Source: Pseudoduganella rivuli
GTDB lineage: Bacteria > Pseudomonadota > Gammaproteobacteria > Burkholderiales > Burkholderiaceae_D
Reading direction: 5' to 3'
Assembly: GCF_009674485.1 (NCBI RefSeq)
Contig: NZ_WKJJ01000008.1
Span: 124,001-188,000, forward strand
DNA: 64,000 nt
In this document: in pieces, positions 19,957 to 28,290 of the stretch
How the letters are laid out: every line of letters starts with the position of its first letter
Numbering within the stretch: the first letter of the stretch is position 1
Notes under the pieces: generated by a model
Database searches by the model: none
What the model saw: only the letters and a program-made list of their open reading frames with translations
What the model was told of the DNA's origin: nothing
Position numbers and translations under genes: made by a program

Positions 19957-21180
19957 ATGAAAACGAAATGGAAATCGCAATGCCTGGCCGCCCTGCTGAT
20001 GGCGGCCCTGCTGCCGCCAGCCCACGCTGCGGCGCCGCTGCCCGGCGTCAGCCAGTGGCCGATGGCCAGCCTGCACCCGGAGCATGACGATGACCGCGAC
20101 TTGCTGCCATTCGCCCGCGCGATCGGCAACGCCCGCGTCGTCGCGCTGGCCGAGCAGACCCACGGTGGCGCCGAGGAATTCGTGCTGAAAACCCGCTTGC
20201 TGAAATACCTGCACGAAAAAATGGGCTTCGACGTGCTGTTGCTGGAAAGCGGCTTTTACGACATGGGCCGCCTGGCCGCGCGCATGCAGCGGGGCAAACA
20301 GCTGGACGACATGGCGCCCGGCAATGTGTTTTACATGTATGCGAAAAGCGCCGAGGGGCGCGCCATGCTGCAATACCTGGACCGCCAGCGTGCGCTGGGC
20401 AAGCCCATGGCGCTGGCAGGCATCGACAGCCAGCACACGGGCGCGCTGAGCATCGCCGAATTGCTGCCGGACCTGCAAGCGTTTTTGCGCCAGCACGCGC
20501 CCGCGCTGGCGACCGGTCCGGACTGGGAAGCGTACCGGACGGCGGCGCAACCGCTGTTCACGTTGCAGCGCACACCGCCGGCGCCGGACATCCGCGCGGC
20601 ATTCGAACGCCACGCCGCCGCCATCGATGGCGCGCTGTGCGCCTGCATGGACGCCACTGCGGGCGGCGCCGGCTGGTGGTGTCGGGTGGCCCGCAGCGTG
20701 CACGCGCAAGCGCAAACCTACTGGAGCGGGGACACCAACTACCAGCGCGACAATGCGATGGGCGACAACGCCGTATGGCTGGCGGACACGCTGTTCAAAG
20801 GCAAAAAAGTCGTCGTGTGGGCCCATACCATTCACGTGGCGCGGGGTTTCCAGCGCACACCGGACCAGTTGCAGGCGGGCGAAGTCATGCATCGTCGCTG
20901 GGGAGCCGATTACAAGGTGGTGCAGTTGACGGCGGCCGAAGGCGAAGTGGTGGAATTTGCCAGCATGCAGCCATTCAAGGTGCCGAAGCCCGCGCCCGGC
21001 AGCCTGGAAGCGCGGCTGGCGGACAGCGGACAACGCTGGCTGGGTTTGACGGCTGCGGCGCCGGTGATGTTGCCCCAGTCGAGTTTCGATTATGCGGAAC
21101 CCATGACCGGGCGGCTGGGCAAGAATTGGGATGTACTGTTTTACGTGCGCACCATGACGCCGGTGCGCATGACGCGCTGA
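19957..21180 (+). CDS. Exported erythromycin-esterase-family protein
   Basis: The 407-residue protein has a signal peptide (MKTKWKSQCLAALLMAALLPPAHA) and the Ere/succinoglycan-biosynthesis-like fold: ALAEQTHGGAEEF, the LLLESGFYD strand, and a WAHTIHVARG motif with a probable catalytic histidine. In the family some members hydrolyse the macrolide lactone ring, but many chromosomal relatives have other roles, and resistance should not be assumed. The export signal also differs from cytoplasmic EreA/EreB. A weak ribosome site precedes the ATG. Confidence 0.75.
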   Translation: MKTKWKSQCLAALLMAALLPPAHAAAPLPGVSQWPMASLHPEHDDDRDLLPFARAIGNARVVALAEQTHGGAEEFVLKTRLLKYLHEKMGFDVLLLESGFYDMGRLAARMQRGKQLDDMAPGNVFYMYAKSAEGRAMLQYLDRQRALGKPMALAGIDSQHTGALSIAELLPDLQAFLRQHAPALATGPDWEAYRTAAQPLFTLQRTPPAPDIRAAFERHAAAIDGALCACMDATAGGAGWWCRVARSVHAQAQTYWSGDTNYQRDNAMGDNAVWLADTLFKGKKVVVWAHTIHVARGFQRTPDQLQAGEVMHRRWGADYKVVQLTAAEGEVVEFASMQPFKVPKPAPGSLEARLADSGQRWLGLTAAAPVMLPQSSFDYAEPMTGRLGKNWDVLFYVRTMTPVRMTR

Positions 21181-21201
21181 CGCGCCACCGATGATATCCG
21201 G

Positions 21202-22287
21202 TCAGGTGGGCACGGCGTAGCGCGGCAGGCTGACCGTCACCACGCAACCCAGGCCCGGCACATCGCGCACCAGCAACACGCCGTCGCAGGAGGCAACGAA
21301 ACGGCGCGCTGCGGGAATCCCCAGCATGCTGCGGCTGGCGGACGACGCCAGCATGGTGGCCGCGCCGCCGGCGCCGAGGCCGCCACAGTGGTCGGCAATA
21401 TCGATCAGGATGCGCTCGGCCGCCGCATGGGCGGACAACACGACATCGGTCTTGTGCTGCGTGAATTCAAACGCGTTTTGCAGCAGGCCGATCAGCGCCG
21501 CATACAGCAAATCGCGGTTGCCCTTCAGCGCCAGCGTGCGGTCGGCCGGCTGCAAGGTCAATGTGCAGCCCAGCGCCCGGGCCACTGGCGCGGCCGTGGC
21601 GTACACTTCGTCGAGGAAAGGCGCCAGCGGAAAGACATCCAGCACGTCGGAAATGCGTTGCTGCCCGCCCAGCTGAAGGCTGACGCTGTCGACCAGCCGA
21701 TGGACGTTTTGCAGGCTGCGCTCGAGAATAGTGCCGGTGGCGCCACTGGCGTTCAGCCCGCCGCTTTTCATGGCGGAAAATGCCAGCGTTGCCGTACCCA
21801 CCAGGTTGCGCAATTCATCGGAAAATAATTCCATGCGTTCATTGGCGTCGCTGGCATGTTTATCGGCCGAAATAAAGTCGCGCTGGTAGCTGAATTCGCT
21901 GACCGCGTATGCAATGGCATTGTCCAGGCTGCGGTTGAGGATGCGGAATTCGCGCGCCGTGAAGGGTTCACCGGATTCGACCGCCAGATCGCTGATGGAT
22001 TGGCAAATATCGCCGTAGTTGTGCACCACGTCATGCACCGCATACCCTTGCGCCAGCATTTCCTTGCCATACAGCGCCGCAGCCATGCCGATATCCGGAT
22101 GGATCGCCACCGGGTCCGTGCCCGTTGCGCATAACGCCAGTTCGGATCGCAACGCTTCGATCAGCTGGTCGATAAACCGCGGCACCCAGTTTTGCAGGTG
22201 GGCGCCATGCGGAACTCGCGCTGCGAGCTTTTGCTGGCAGCGCAGAATCAATTCGTCACGATGGGCCGCCAAAAACTCATGCAGCAT
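21202..22287 (-). CDS. Sensor histidine-kinase-like protein lacking the phospho-acceptor histidine
   Basis: The 361-residue cytoplasmic protein has an N-terminal RsbRD-type helical sensor (about 1-140), a DHp-like helix pair and a C-terminal HATPase domain (about 240-358) with an N-box (LLQNAFEF) and G-box (DHCGGLGAGG). In its relatives the DHp helix reads HELRN, the His being phosphorylated. Here residue 157 is Asp (FSDELRN; codon GAT at 21817-21819). ATP binding looks intact, so it may be a pseudokinase or an ATP-dependent signalling protein of the Spo0B or anti-sigma kinase type. No response regulator is adjacent. It converges on the esterase-like gene. Confidence 0.8.
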   Translation of the reverse strand: MLHEFLAAHRDELILRCQQKLAARVPHGAHLQNWVPRFIDQLIEALRSELALCATGTDPVAIHPDIGMAAALYGKEMLAQGYAVHDVVHNYGDICQSISDLAVESGEPFTAREFRILNRSLDNAIAYAVSEFSYQRDFISADKHASDANERMELFSDELRNLVGTATLAFSAMKSGGLNASGATGTILERSLQNVHRLVDSVSLQLGGQQRISDVLDVFPLAPFLDEVYATAAPVARALGCTLTLQPADRTLALKGNRDLLYAALIGLLQNAFEFTQHKTDVVLSAHAAAERILIDIADHCGGLGAGGAATMLASSASRSMLGIPAARRFVASCDGVLLVRDVPGLGCVVTVSLPRYAVPT

Positions 22288-22486
22288 GGCACTACTCCTT
22301 GGCCAATAAGGACCGGCTTCCCTACACCATACACAGGACAGATTGTTTATGCGAGTTCAACAATGACATATTTTTAAATAGGCCCATCCAGCGGCTTGTC
22401 CGACCGGCACACAAGGCGCAGTCCTACCGGGCAAGCCCGGCAACGGCGCAATAATGGGGATTCGAACAATGTCGCAGGAGATGCCC

Positions 22487-22852
22487 ATGAACACCAAGGC
22501 AACCTTGCTGCTGGCCGCCATCGTGGCCGCCGGCAGTGCCGCCAGCGCTGGCGCCCAGCAAGTCAATCCGCGCAATCCCAGCGATTCGCGTGCGTTCGAT
22601 GTCATGGAAACCGACCAGGGTCCGCCAACCGCGACCGACCGCCTGTATGCGAAACCCAAGCACAAGAAGGCAAGCAAGAAACACCGTTCGGCGGAAACCC
22701 AGCCTTATGACGCTTCCAGTATGGGCGCCAGCGGCGCTACCAGCACCACGGGCAGCGGGACGGAATCCCAACCCATCCCGCCGGTGTCCGAAGACTTGCG
22801 CACGCAGCCCGACCGCGAGCTGGCGCCGGACGAACCACGCATTGACCGCTGA
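22487..22852 (+). CDS. Small exported low-complexity protein
   Basis: The 121-residue protein has a signal peptide ending ASAGAQ. The mature part is hydrophilic and disordered-looking: a lysine/histidine patch (KPKHKKASKKHR), a Ser/Thr/Gly-rich stretch, and an acidic end. No known domain is seen. GCAGGAG sits seven bases before the ATG at 22487, which is preferred over upstream ATGs. A role in the periplasm or at the cell surface is the most that can be said. Confidence 0.6.
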   Translation: MNTKATLLLAAIVAAGSAASAGAQQVNPRNPSDSRAFDVMETDQGPPTATDRLYAKPKHKKASKKHRSAETQPYDASSMGASGATSTTGSGTESQPIPPVSEDLRTQPDRELAPDEPRIDR

Positions 22853-22982
22853 CAACACGGTTGGCGCGGCGCGCCATCCGCCGCTGCGCAGTGACCCGAA
22901 TCATTTCATCACCACCGCCGCAGCACGCCCTTGCGCGCTGCGGCGCCTGCATGCCATATCCGCCACACTCCGCCTCGATTAG

Positions 22983-23020
22983 CTTGCTCGGTAACAATCT
23001 GTTTACTACAATCGAGCAAG
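22983..23020 (+). promoter_or_regulatory. Promoter of the MASE1-GGDEF gene framed by an inverted repeat
   Basis: TTGCTC (22984-22989), a 17-bp spacer and TACAAT (23007-23012) form a sigma-70 promoter. CTTGCTCG (22983-22990) and CGAGCAAG (23013-23020) are perfect 8-bp inverted arms that overlap the -35 and the start site. A regulator bound there could block or loop the promoter. The gene starts at 23055. Confidence 0.5.
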
Positions 23021-23054
23021 TAAATATTCCCGCGACCGGCCCAGGCTGAGTTCC

Positions 23055-24446
23055 ATGAAAGCAGCAAAACTTCCAGCCGGCCTGATCATTGCCGCCCTCG
23101 CCTATTTCGCGCTGGCCCGTTTCGGCATGGCCATCTTCGCGCTGAAACCCTCCAACATTACCCTGCTGTGGCTGCCTTCCGGCATGGCCCTCGCGATGTG
23201 CCTCGAATGGGGCTACCGTGCGGTGCCGTTCGTTGTCCTGGCCAGCCTGGCGGCGAACTTTGACGGCATGGCGGCAGCCAGTTCACCGGCGCACCTGGCG
23301 CATACCATGGTGGCGGCGCTGACCGATGGCATGGCTGGCGCACTGGCCATGCACATGTTCCGCCGCATGCTGCCGGGCGGCCTGGCGCGCGCGGCCGACT
23401 TGCTGCCCTTTATCCTGTACGTGTGCCTGGTGCCGACGACCGTGTCGAGCATCCTGATTGCAGCCAATCTAGCCGCGGGCGGTTATATCCCGTGGCAGGA
23501 TGCGGGCGCGCTGGCGCGCGTGCTGGTCCTGGCTGACAGCCTGGGCCTGCTGCTGGTCTATCCCGCTTACCAGGGCTGGCGCCAGCGCAGGACGGCGCCG
23601 CCGCTGCGCATGCAGCCGCTGCTGGCGGCCGCCACCGCCGTCATCGCCCTGCTGCTGGCAGGACGCGCCGGACTGCCCGGCATGGAATATTTCATTTTCC
23701 CCGTGCTGCTGGTGCTGTCATTCCACACCAGCCTGCTGGGCTTGACGGCAGCCAGTGCACTGACCCTTGTCGCCGTGATGGCGGCCGCCGCGCAGCACAG
23801 CGGCCCCTTCGACGCCGCCTCGGGCGACCCGGCTTTCCGTGTCGCGGCGTTTGCTTTTTCCAGCGCCCTGACCTTGCTGGGCGCGGCACTGCAACATGGC
23901 CAGCTCGAGCATTCCGAACGCACGTGCCAGCTGTGGCAGGATGCCGCCGAACACGATGCGCTGACAGGCTTGCCGAACCGCCGCCTGTTCATGCCCAAGG
24001 TCCATATGGAACATCAGCGCTCGCTGCGCAGCGGCAAGCCGTATGCGATTGCCATGCTCGACCTCGACCACTTCAAGGCCGTCAACGATTGCTATGGCCA
24101 CGCCGGCGGCGACCGCGTGCTCGATGCCGTGGCCGTCGTGCTGCGCGATAATTGCCGCATGATCGACACCCCGGCCCGGGTGGGAGGCGAAGAATTTGCG
24201 ATCCTGCTGCCCGAATGCAGCGGCGCGCAAGCCCGCCCCTTCCTCGAACGCTTGCGGGGAAAACTGGCGGCGCTGGAAATCGTCATCGCGGAACAACGTG
24301 TGACGGTCACGGTCAGCATCGGCATCGCGTCGTTCAATGGTCCGCACGACACGGCCGACGCCGTGGCGGCCCGCGCCGACCGCGCGTTGTACCGGGCCAA
24401 GCAGGCGGGCCGCAATTGCAGCATCGTCGATGCGCTGGCCGCTTAG
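23055..24446 (+). CDS. MASE1-type membrane sensor diguanylate cyclase
   Basis: The 463-residue protein has about eight hydrophobic segments (10-285) of MASE1 type, with NITLLWLPSGMALA and WGYRAVPFVVLASLAANF. A cytoplasmic GGDEF domain follows (about 300-460), with TGLPNRRLF, LDLDHFKAVNDCYGHAGGD and intact VGGEEF. An I-site RMID stands five residues before GGEEF, so cyclic-di-GMP product inhibition is likely. MASE1 domains sense unknown small molecules at the membrane. It converges with a solute-binding protein gene 8 bp away. Confidence 0.9.
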   Translation: MKAAKLPAGLIIAALAYFALARFGMAIFALKPSNITLLWLPSGMALAMCLEWGYRAVPFVVLASLAANFDGMAAASSPAHLAHTMVAALTDGMAGALAMHMFRRMLPGGLARAADLLPFILYVCLVPTTVSSILIAANLAAGGYIPWQDAGALARVLVLADSLGLLLVYPAYQGWRQRRTAPPLRMQPLLAAATAVIALLLAGRAGLPGMEYFIFPVLLVLSFHTSLLGLTAASALTLVAVMAAAAQHSGPFDAASGDPAFRVAAFAFSSALTLLGAALQHGQLEHSERTCQLWQDAAEHDALTGLPNRRLFMPKVHMEHQRSLRSGKPYAIAMLDLDHFKAVNDCYGHAGGDRVLDAVAVVLRDNCRMIDTPARVGGEEFAILLPECSGAQARPFLERLRGKLAALEIVIAEQRVTVTVSIGIASFNGPHDTADAVAARADRALYRAKQAGRNCSIVDALAA

Positions 24447-24454
24447 CTGGCGGC

Positions 24455-25195
24455 TTAGTAGGAACGCAACGCCTTTTGCCAGGCCGGATCCTGCAGGATC
24501 GCCGTCAACGCATGCGTGATGGCCGGTGCGGCGGACGAGAATTCACGGGGAATCAGGATCATGCGCTCAAACGCATCGTGCGGCTTGCGCGCCACGTAAA
24601 ACTGCTGTTGCCAGTCCGCGCGGTGACGCAGCATGTAATCGAGCGTGCGGCGCGTGATGATGGTGGCGTCGACCCGCTTGCGGGCCAGCTTGTCCAGCGA
24701 CGCTTCTTCGCTGACGGCATCATCGCGCGCAATGCGCCCGCGCCTCACCAGCTCGTCGACACCGTAATAGTAATAGCCAAACGACAGCCCCAGGTGCTTG
24801 CCCGCCAGCGATTCGGGCCCGTCATATTGCACGGGGTCGGAATGCAGCGACACCACCACGTCTTCATCCGTCATGAACGGCGGCGACCACAGGTAGCGGG
24901 TACGCGCGGCATCGCGGAACCAGGTCGGATGCACGCCCACCACCAGGCCATGCAGGCGGCCGTTTTCCAGGTCCGTTTCCAGCCGCTTGCGGGGCAGGTA
25001 CACGGTTTTGAACGTATGGCCCTGCACATGCTGGTTCAGGTAACGGGCCAGGTCGTAATACAGGCCCGCCTGCTTGTTACGGTCGATCAGGTACGGCGGT
25101 TTCAAGTGATAGGCGTACAGGACGATATCGTCCGCCGCGGCAGGCGCACCGACCAGCCAACACATTCCCAGCAGCAGGTAGCCTGACCTTTTCAT
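24455..25195 (-). CDS. Periplasmic solute-binding-type protein (family 3-like)
   Basis: The 246-residue protein has a signal peptide (to about residue 21) and a bilobal extracellular-solute-binding fold: IVLYAYHLKPPYLIDRNKQAGLYYDLARYLN, FMTDEDVVVSL, and RKRVDATIITRRTLDYML. Such proteins deliver amino acids to ABC permeases or feed membrane sensors. No permease or ATPase gene is near, and two further orphan binding proteins lie 1.5 kb away, so a sensory or scavenging role is plausible. It is divergent from the RelA/SpoT-fold gene across 221 bp of AT-rich sequence that includes ATAAAC-C-GTTTAT (25305-25317). Confidence 0.82.
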   Translation of the reverse strand: MKRSGYLLLGMCWLVGAPAAADDIVLYAYHLKPPYLIDRNKQAGLYYDLARYLNQHVQGHTFKTVYLPRKRLETDLENGRLHGLVVGVHPTWFRDAARTRYLWSPPFMTDEDVVVSLHSDPVQYDGPESLAGKHLGLSFGYYYYGVDELVRRGRIARDDAVSEEASLDKLARKRVDATIITRRTLDYMLRHRADWQQQFYVARKPHDAFERMILIPREFSSAAPAITHALTAILQDPAWQKALRSY

Positions 25196-25416
25196 CCCTC
25201 ACCTTCCTTTGTAACAATCCTGGCCAGCCTAGCATTTTACTTACTCTCAAACAAGCAGCCTTTGGTTACAAAACCACCGCGCCTGCCGGTTTTTGCCAAA
25301 TAATATAAACCGTTTATTTGCTTTAACCATGCTGCATCGCGGAATCGACATTGATTGACCAGCGCAGACCACACTGCGATACTTTCTTATCAGATAGGGC
25401 TGATGGCATAAAGGAA

Positions 25417-26661
25417 ATGACAGAAATTCATGCATCGCTCACCGGCGGCGCGCGCAGGTTTTCGCTTAACTGGGGCTACCTCAACGCTATCGCCAGCGGC
25501 GTGTCCGCAATCGACCTGGAAGGCCTCGCGCTGCGCAACCTGCACGACGCACGCCAATTCGTGCTGGAATATGGCTTCGACCTGGACCAGCCGGCCGCGC
25601 CCGGCGTCATCGCCCGCGCGCACCGCGAAGCCGTGGCCTTTATTACCAATACCTTCCTTGAACCGTGGCAGCATGACTTGATCCCGGACGCCGTGCGCCA
25701 TCCGGAAGATCCGTTGCAATTGCTGGTGTACGCGTCGCGCCGCGGCATGCAGGCCGACACGCTGCGCATGTGGTCGTGCGCCGTGCTGAAAGTCATGCAC
25801 GGCATCTTCTATATCGACAACAACCTGAAGCTGCGGCATTTCAACACGATCCGCGAACAAGTGTTTGCCACACTGGACGAATTGATCCATTGCGAAGACG
25901 GCCATTTTTACCTGCGCTATGACGGCGCCTGCCTGCCGTTGCTGCACTTCGACCGCAAAAACAACAAGGGCCGCAACAGCATCCTGCTCAAGCTGCTGCA
26001 AAAGGCCGCGTACCTGGCGGCCGACGTGTACGACCACCTGGGCGTGCGCATGATCTTCAACACCCGCTTCGAGTGCCTGCTGGCGCTGCAAACCTTGCAA
26101 CATGCGCACTTGCTGTCGGTGACCAATGTGGACAGCCAGCGCACCCGCAACACGCTGCTGGACATGGACGCGGCCAAGGCCGTCTTCACCAAGTACCGCG
26201 CCCAGCTGGAGCGCTGCGACCACTATCCCGCTGAATTGCTGCAGCAAATGGACCTGGAACTGGCCGCCACCGCCAAGGAACAGACCCGCAGCGACAATCC
26301 GCACAGTGGCGAAGGCTTTGCCAGCATCCAGGTCACTGTGCGGAAAATGATACATTTGCATGCGGACGACGTGGGTGGCGCCAGCCTGCCCGCCTTTGCC
26401 GCGCAAGACGACAGCGACGCGCCGGCCGAGCCGGATTATGATGTGGGTTTCTTCTTCGAATACGAGATCCAGCTGATGGACAAGGCCAGCCACGACCGCA
26501 GTCTCAGCGGTCCAGCCAGTCACGAAGCGTACAAGCGGCGCCAGGTCGACACGGCGCGCATCCGCGTGTTCGGGCGCGAATTGCTGCGCTGGGTCGCCAG
26601 CCAGCCGGGCGCCGCCGCGCCGGCCGCAGCACCCGCTGCGGTTGCGGCATCGCCTGCCTGA
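25417..26661 (+). CDS. Divergent RelA/SpoT-fold protein of unknown activity
   Basis: The 414-residue protein has no assigned name that I am sure of; it may belong to the TIGR04552/TIGR04562 group (from memory, unchecked). Its middle and C-terminal parts follow the order of alarmone synthetase motifs: a basic RKNNKGRNSILLKLLQKA segment (near 182), YDHLGVRMIF (matching DxxGxR), GEGFASIQVTV (matching GYRSxH), and FEYEIQLMDKASHD (matching EIQxRT). The EIQ glutamate and the DxxGxR pair are kept, whereas the usual Arg and His in GYRSxH are Ala and Gln, and EIQxR ends in Met. Synthetase activity is therefore uncertain. A helical N-terminus (1-170) replaces the usual hydrolase. The start at 25417 has AAGGA very close. 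The next binding-protein gene starts 7 bp after its stop. Confidence 0.65.
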   Translation: MTEIHASLTGGARRFSLNWGYLNAIASGVSAIDLEGLALRNLHDARQFVLEYGFDLDQPAAPGVIARAHREAVAFITNTFLEPWQHDLIPDAVRHPEDPLQLLVYASRRGMQADTLRMWSCAVLKVMHGIFYIDNNLKLRHFNTIREQVFATLDELIHCEDGHFYLRYDGACLPLLHFDRKNNKGRNSILLKLLQKAAYLAADVYDHLGVRMIFNTRFECLLALQTLQHAHLLSVTNVDSQRTRNTLLDMDAAKAVFTKYRAQLERCDHYPAELLQQMDLELAATAKEQTRSDNPHSGEGFASIQVTVRKMIHLHADDVGGASLPAFAAQDDSDAPAEPDYDVGFFFEYEIQLMDKASHDRSLSGPASHEAYKRRQVDTARIRVFGRELLRWVASQPGAAAPAAAPAAVAASPA

Positions 26662-26668
26662 CTGCGCC

Positions 26669-27460
26669 ATGCCGCGACTGCCTGCCCTTGCCGCGGCTGC
26701 CGTCCGCATCGCCTGCCTGGGCCTTGGCTGCATGGCCATGACAAGCCCTGCGCCCGCTGTGGCTGCCGCGCCGCTGCGCACCGCGGCGCAAGACAACAAC
26801 ACCATCAAATTCAATCTCAAGGGCGAACCTAAAGGCGTCTGTGTCGAAGTGTTCCAGGCAATCGAGCGCATCGAACCTGGCTTGCGCTTCACCGGCTGGA
26901 ACCAGCCGATGTCGCTGCCCCGCGTGGAAAGCGCGCTGGTGGAAAACCAGATCGATGTATTTTGCGGATTGATCCGCACACCGGCGCGGGAAGCGAAATT
27001 CAGCTTCATCGACGTGCCGGTGTATACGGTACGCCACAGAATCGCCGTGCGCGCGGATGACGACGTGCAGGTGCGTAGCCTGGACGATATCCGCAAGCTG
27101 GGGCCGGCCAATGTGGTGATCGTCCTGAAGGGAACCGCGCACGAAGAGTTGCTGCGCCGCTTTGGCGGCCTGTCGCTGGACGCCAGTGCGCAAAACCTCG
27201 ACGTCAACCTGCGCAAGTTGCTGCATGGGCGGGGCCGCTTTCTTTACCACACGGAAAACGCGCTGCTGCGTTATATTGAGATGGAAAAGCTCGGCGGCCA
27301 GATCAAGCTGCTGCCCGCCGTTCTGAAAGAAGACCAGATACTGTTTGCCGTGTCGCGCAGCCTGCCCGCCGCCACGGTGGACAGGCTGCGCAACGCGCTG
27401 CAGCACATGGCCGACCGTGGTGAACTGAAAAAAATCTACGCCGCTTACAAAGAAGAATGA
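26669..27460 (+). CDS. Periplasmic solute-binding-type protein
   Basis: The 263-residue protein has a hydrophobic signal segment (to about residue 34) and a family-3-like binding fold: GVCVEVFQAIERIEPGLRFTGWNQ, NQIDVFCGLIRTPAREAKFSFID and a closing helix DRGELKKIYAAYKEE. The ATG at 26669 is 7 bp past the preceding stop and has no clear ribosome site, suggesting translational coupling to the RelA/SpoT-fold gene. Its stop overlaps the next start (ATGA). The ligand is unknown and no transporter is present. Confidence 0.8.
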   Translation: MPRLPALAAAAVRIACLGLGCMAMTSPAPAVAAAPLRTAAQDNNTIKFNLKGEPKGVCVEVFQAIERIEPGLRFTGWNQPMSLPRVESALVENQIDVFCGLIRTPAREAKFSFIDVPVYTVRHRIAVRADDDVQVRSLDDIRKLGPANVVIVLKGTAHEELLRRFGGLSLDASAQNLDVNLRKLLHGRGRFLYHTENALLRYIEMEKLGGQIKLLPAVLKEDQILFAVSRSLPAATVDRLRNALQHMADRGELKKIYAAYKEE

Positions 27461-28278
27461 ATAACTCCCCGCCCGTGGGCCAGCTCTCCGTCCGGCGCGT
27501 GCTGCCGTTACTGGCGGCTGCCTGCGCGCTGGCGGGCGTCCCGGGTGCGGCGGGCGCCGCCCCGGCCAGGCCGCTGGTGATGTGCTACGAAGACGTGGTA
27601 CAGCGGCCATGGACCACGCCGTCCGGCGGCGGCCTGAATTTCGAACTGTTGCGGCGGGTGGAAAAACAGCTGGGCGAACAATTCAGTTATGTGGCGAAGC
27701 CATGGCGCCGCTGTCTCGAAGAATTGCGCACCGGCGCCGTCGATGCCGTCATCGGCGCCGCCGATGCGCCCGACCGCCGCGCTTATGCGGTCTACCCGAC
27801 CCTGCCCGGCGGCGCACTGGATACGTCCCGCGCGGTCGGCTCCGACTACGCCCACGTGTTCCTGCGCACGGCCGGCGCAGCCAGCTGGGATGGCAAACAA
27901 CTGGTGGCGCCGAATAACGAAGTGGCCGTGCAATCGGGTTATATCGTGGGCGCCTTGCTGCGTGAACGGGGTTTCCGGGTGCGCGAACTGGTGAAGTCCG
28001 CCGACGATGGCTTGCGCATGCTGGCGGCGGGACTGTTCGACGTCGCCATTCTGCAAGGGCTGGAAGCCAGCAGCCTGGCGCGCAGCGATCCGCGCTTCCA
28101 GGGTGTGGTGAAACAGGCGCCGCAGCCTTATGCGGTATTCATGCTGTACCTGCCCTTCAACCGGGCGCTCTATGCACGCGATCCGCGCCGCATAGACAGC
28201 GTGTGGCGCGCCATTGCCACGGTCCGCCAGTCGCACGAATACCGGCAATTGCTGCACGAAGCAGGCGTGCCGGACTGA
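27457..28278 (+). CDS. Periplasmic solute-binding-type protein
   Basis: The 273-residue protein has a signal peptide (residues 1-34, ending GAAGA) and a bilobal fold: PLVMCYEDVVQRPWTTPSGGGLNFELLRRVEKQLG, PWRRCLEELRTGAVDAVIGAADAPDR, and LAAGLFDVAILQGLEASSL. It overlaps the preceding binding-protein gene by 4 bp and is followed 12 bp later by the beta-lactamase-like gene, so all are one unit. Two cysteines (CYED and RRCLEE) could pair. Ligand and partner are unknown. Confidence 0.82.
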   Translation: MNNSPPVGQLSVRRVLPLLAAACALAGVPGAAGAAPARPLVMCYEDVVQRPWTTPSGGGLNFELLRRVEKQLGEQFSYVAKPWRRCLEELRTGAVDAVIGAADAPDRRAYAVYPTLPGGALDTSRAVGSDYAHVFLRTAGAASWDGKQLVAPNNEVAVQSGYIVGALLRERGFRVRELVKSADDGLRMLAAGLFDVAILQGLEASSLARSDPRFQGVVKQAPQPYAVFMLYLPFNRALYARDPRRIDSVWRAIATVRQSHEYRQLLHEAGVPD

Positions 28279-28290
28279 CAGGAGCAGATA

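Noticed and set aside
19957..21180. Calling the erythromycin-esterase-like gene a macrolide resistance gene.
   Set aside because: It is an exported chromosomal relative; the family includes many proteins without that activity.
22453..22475. TGGGGATTCGAAC resembles the end of a tRNA T-arm on the minus strand.
   Set aside because: No paired T-stem, anticodon arm or acceptor stem can be built around it.
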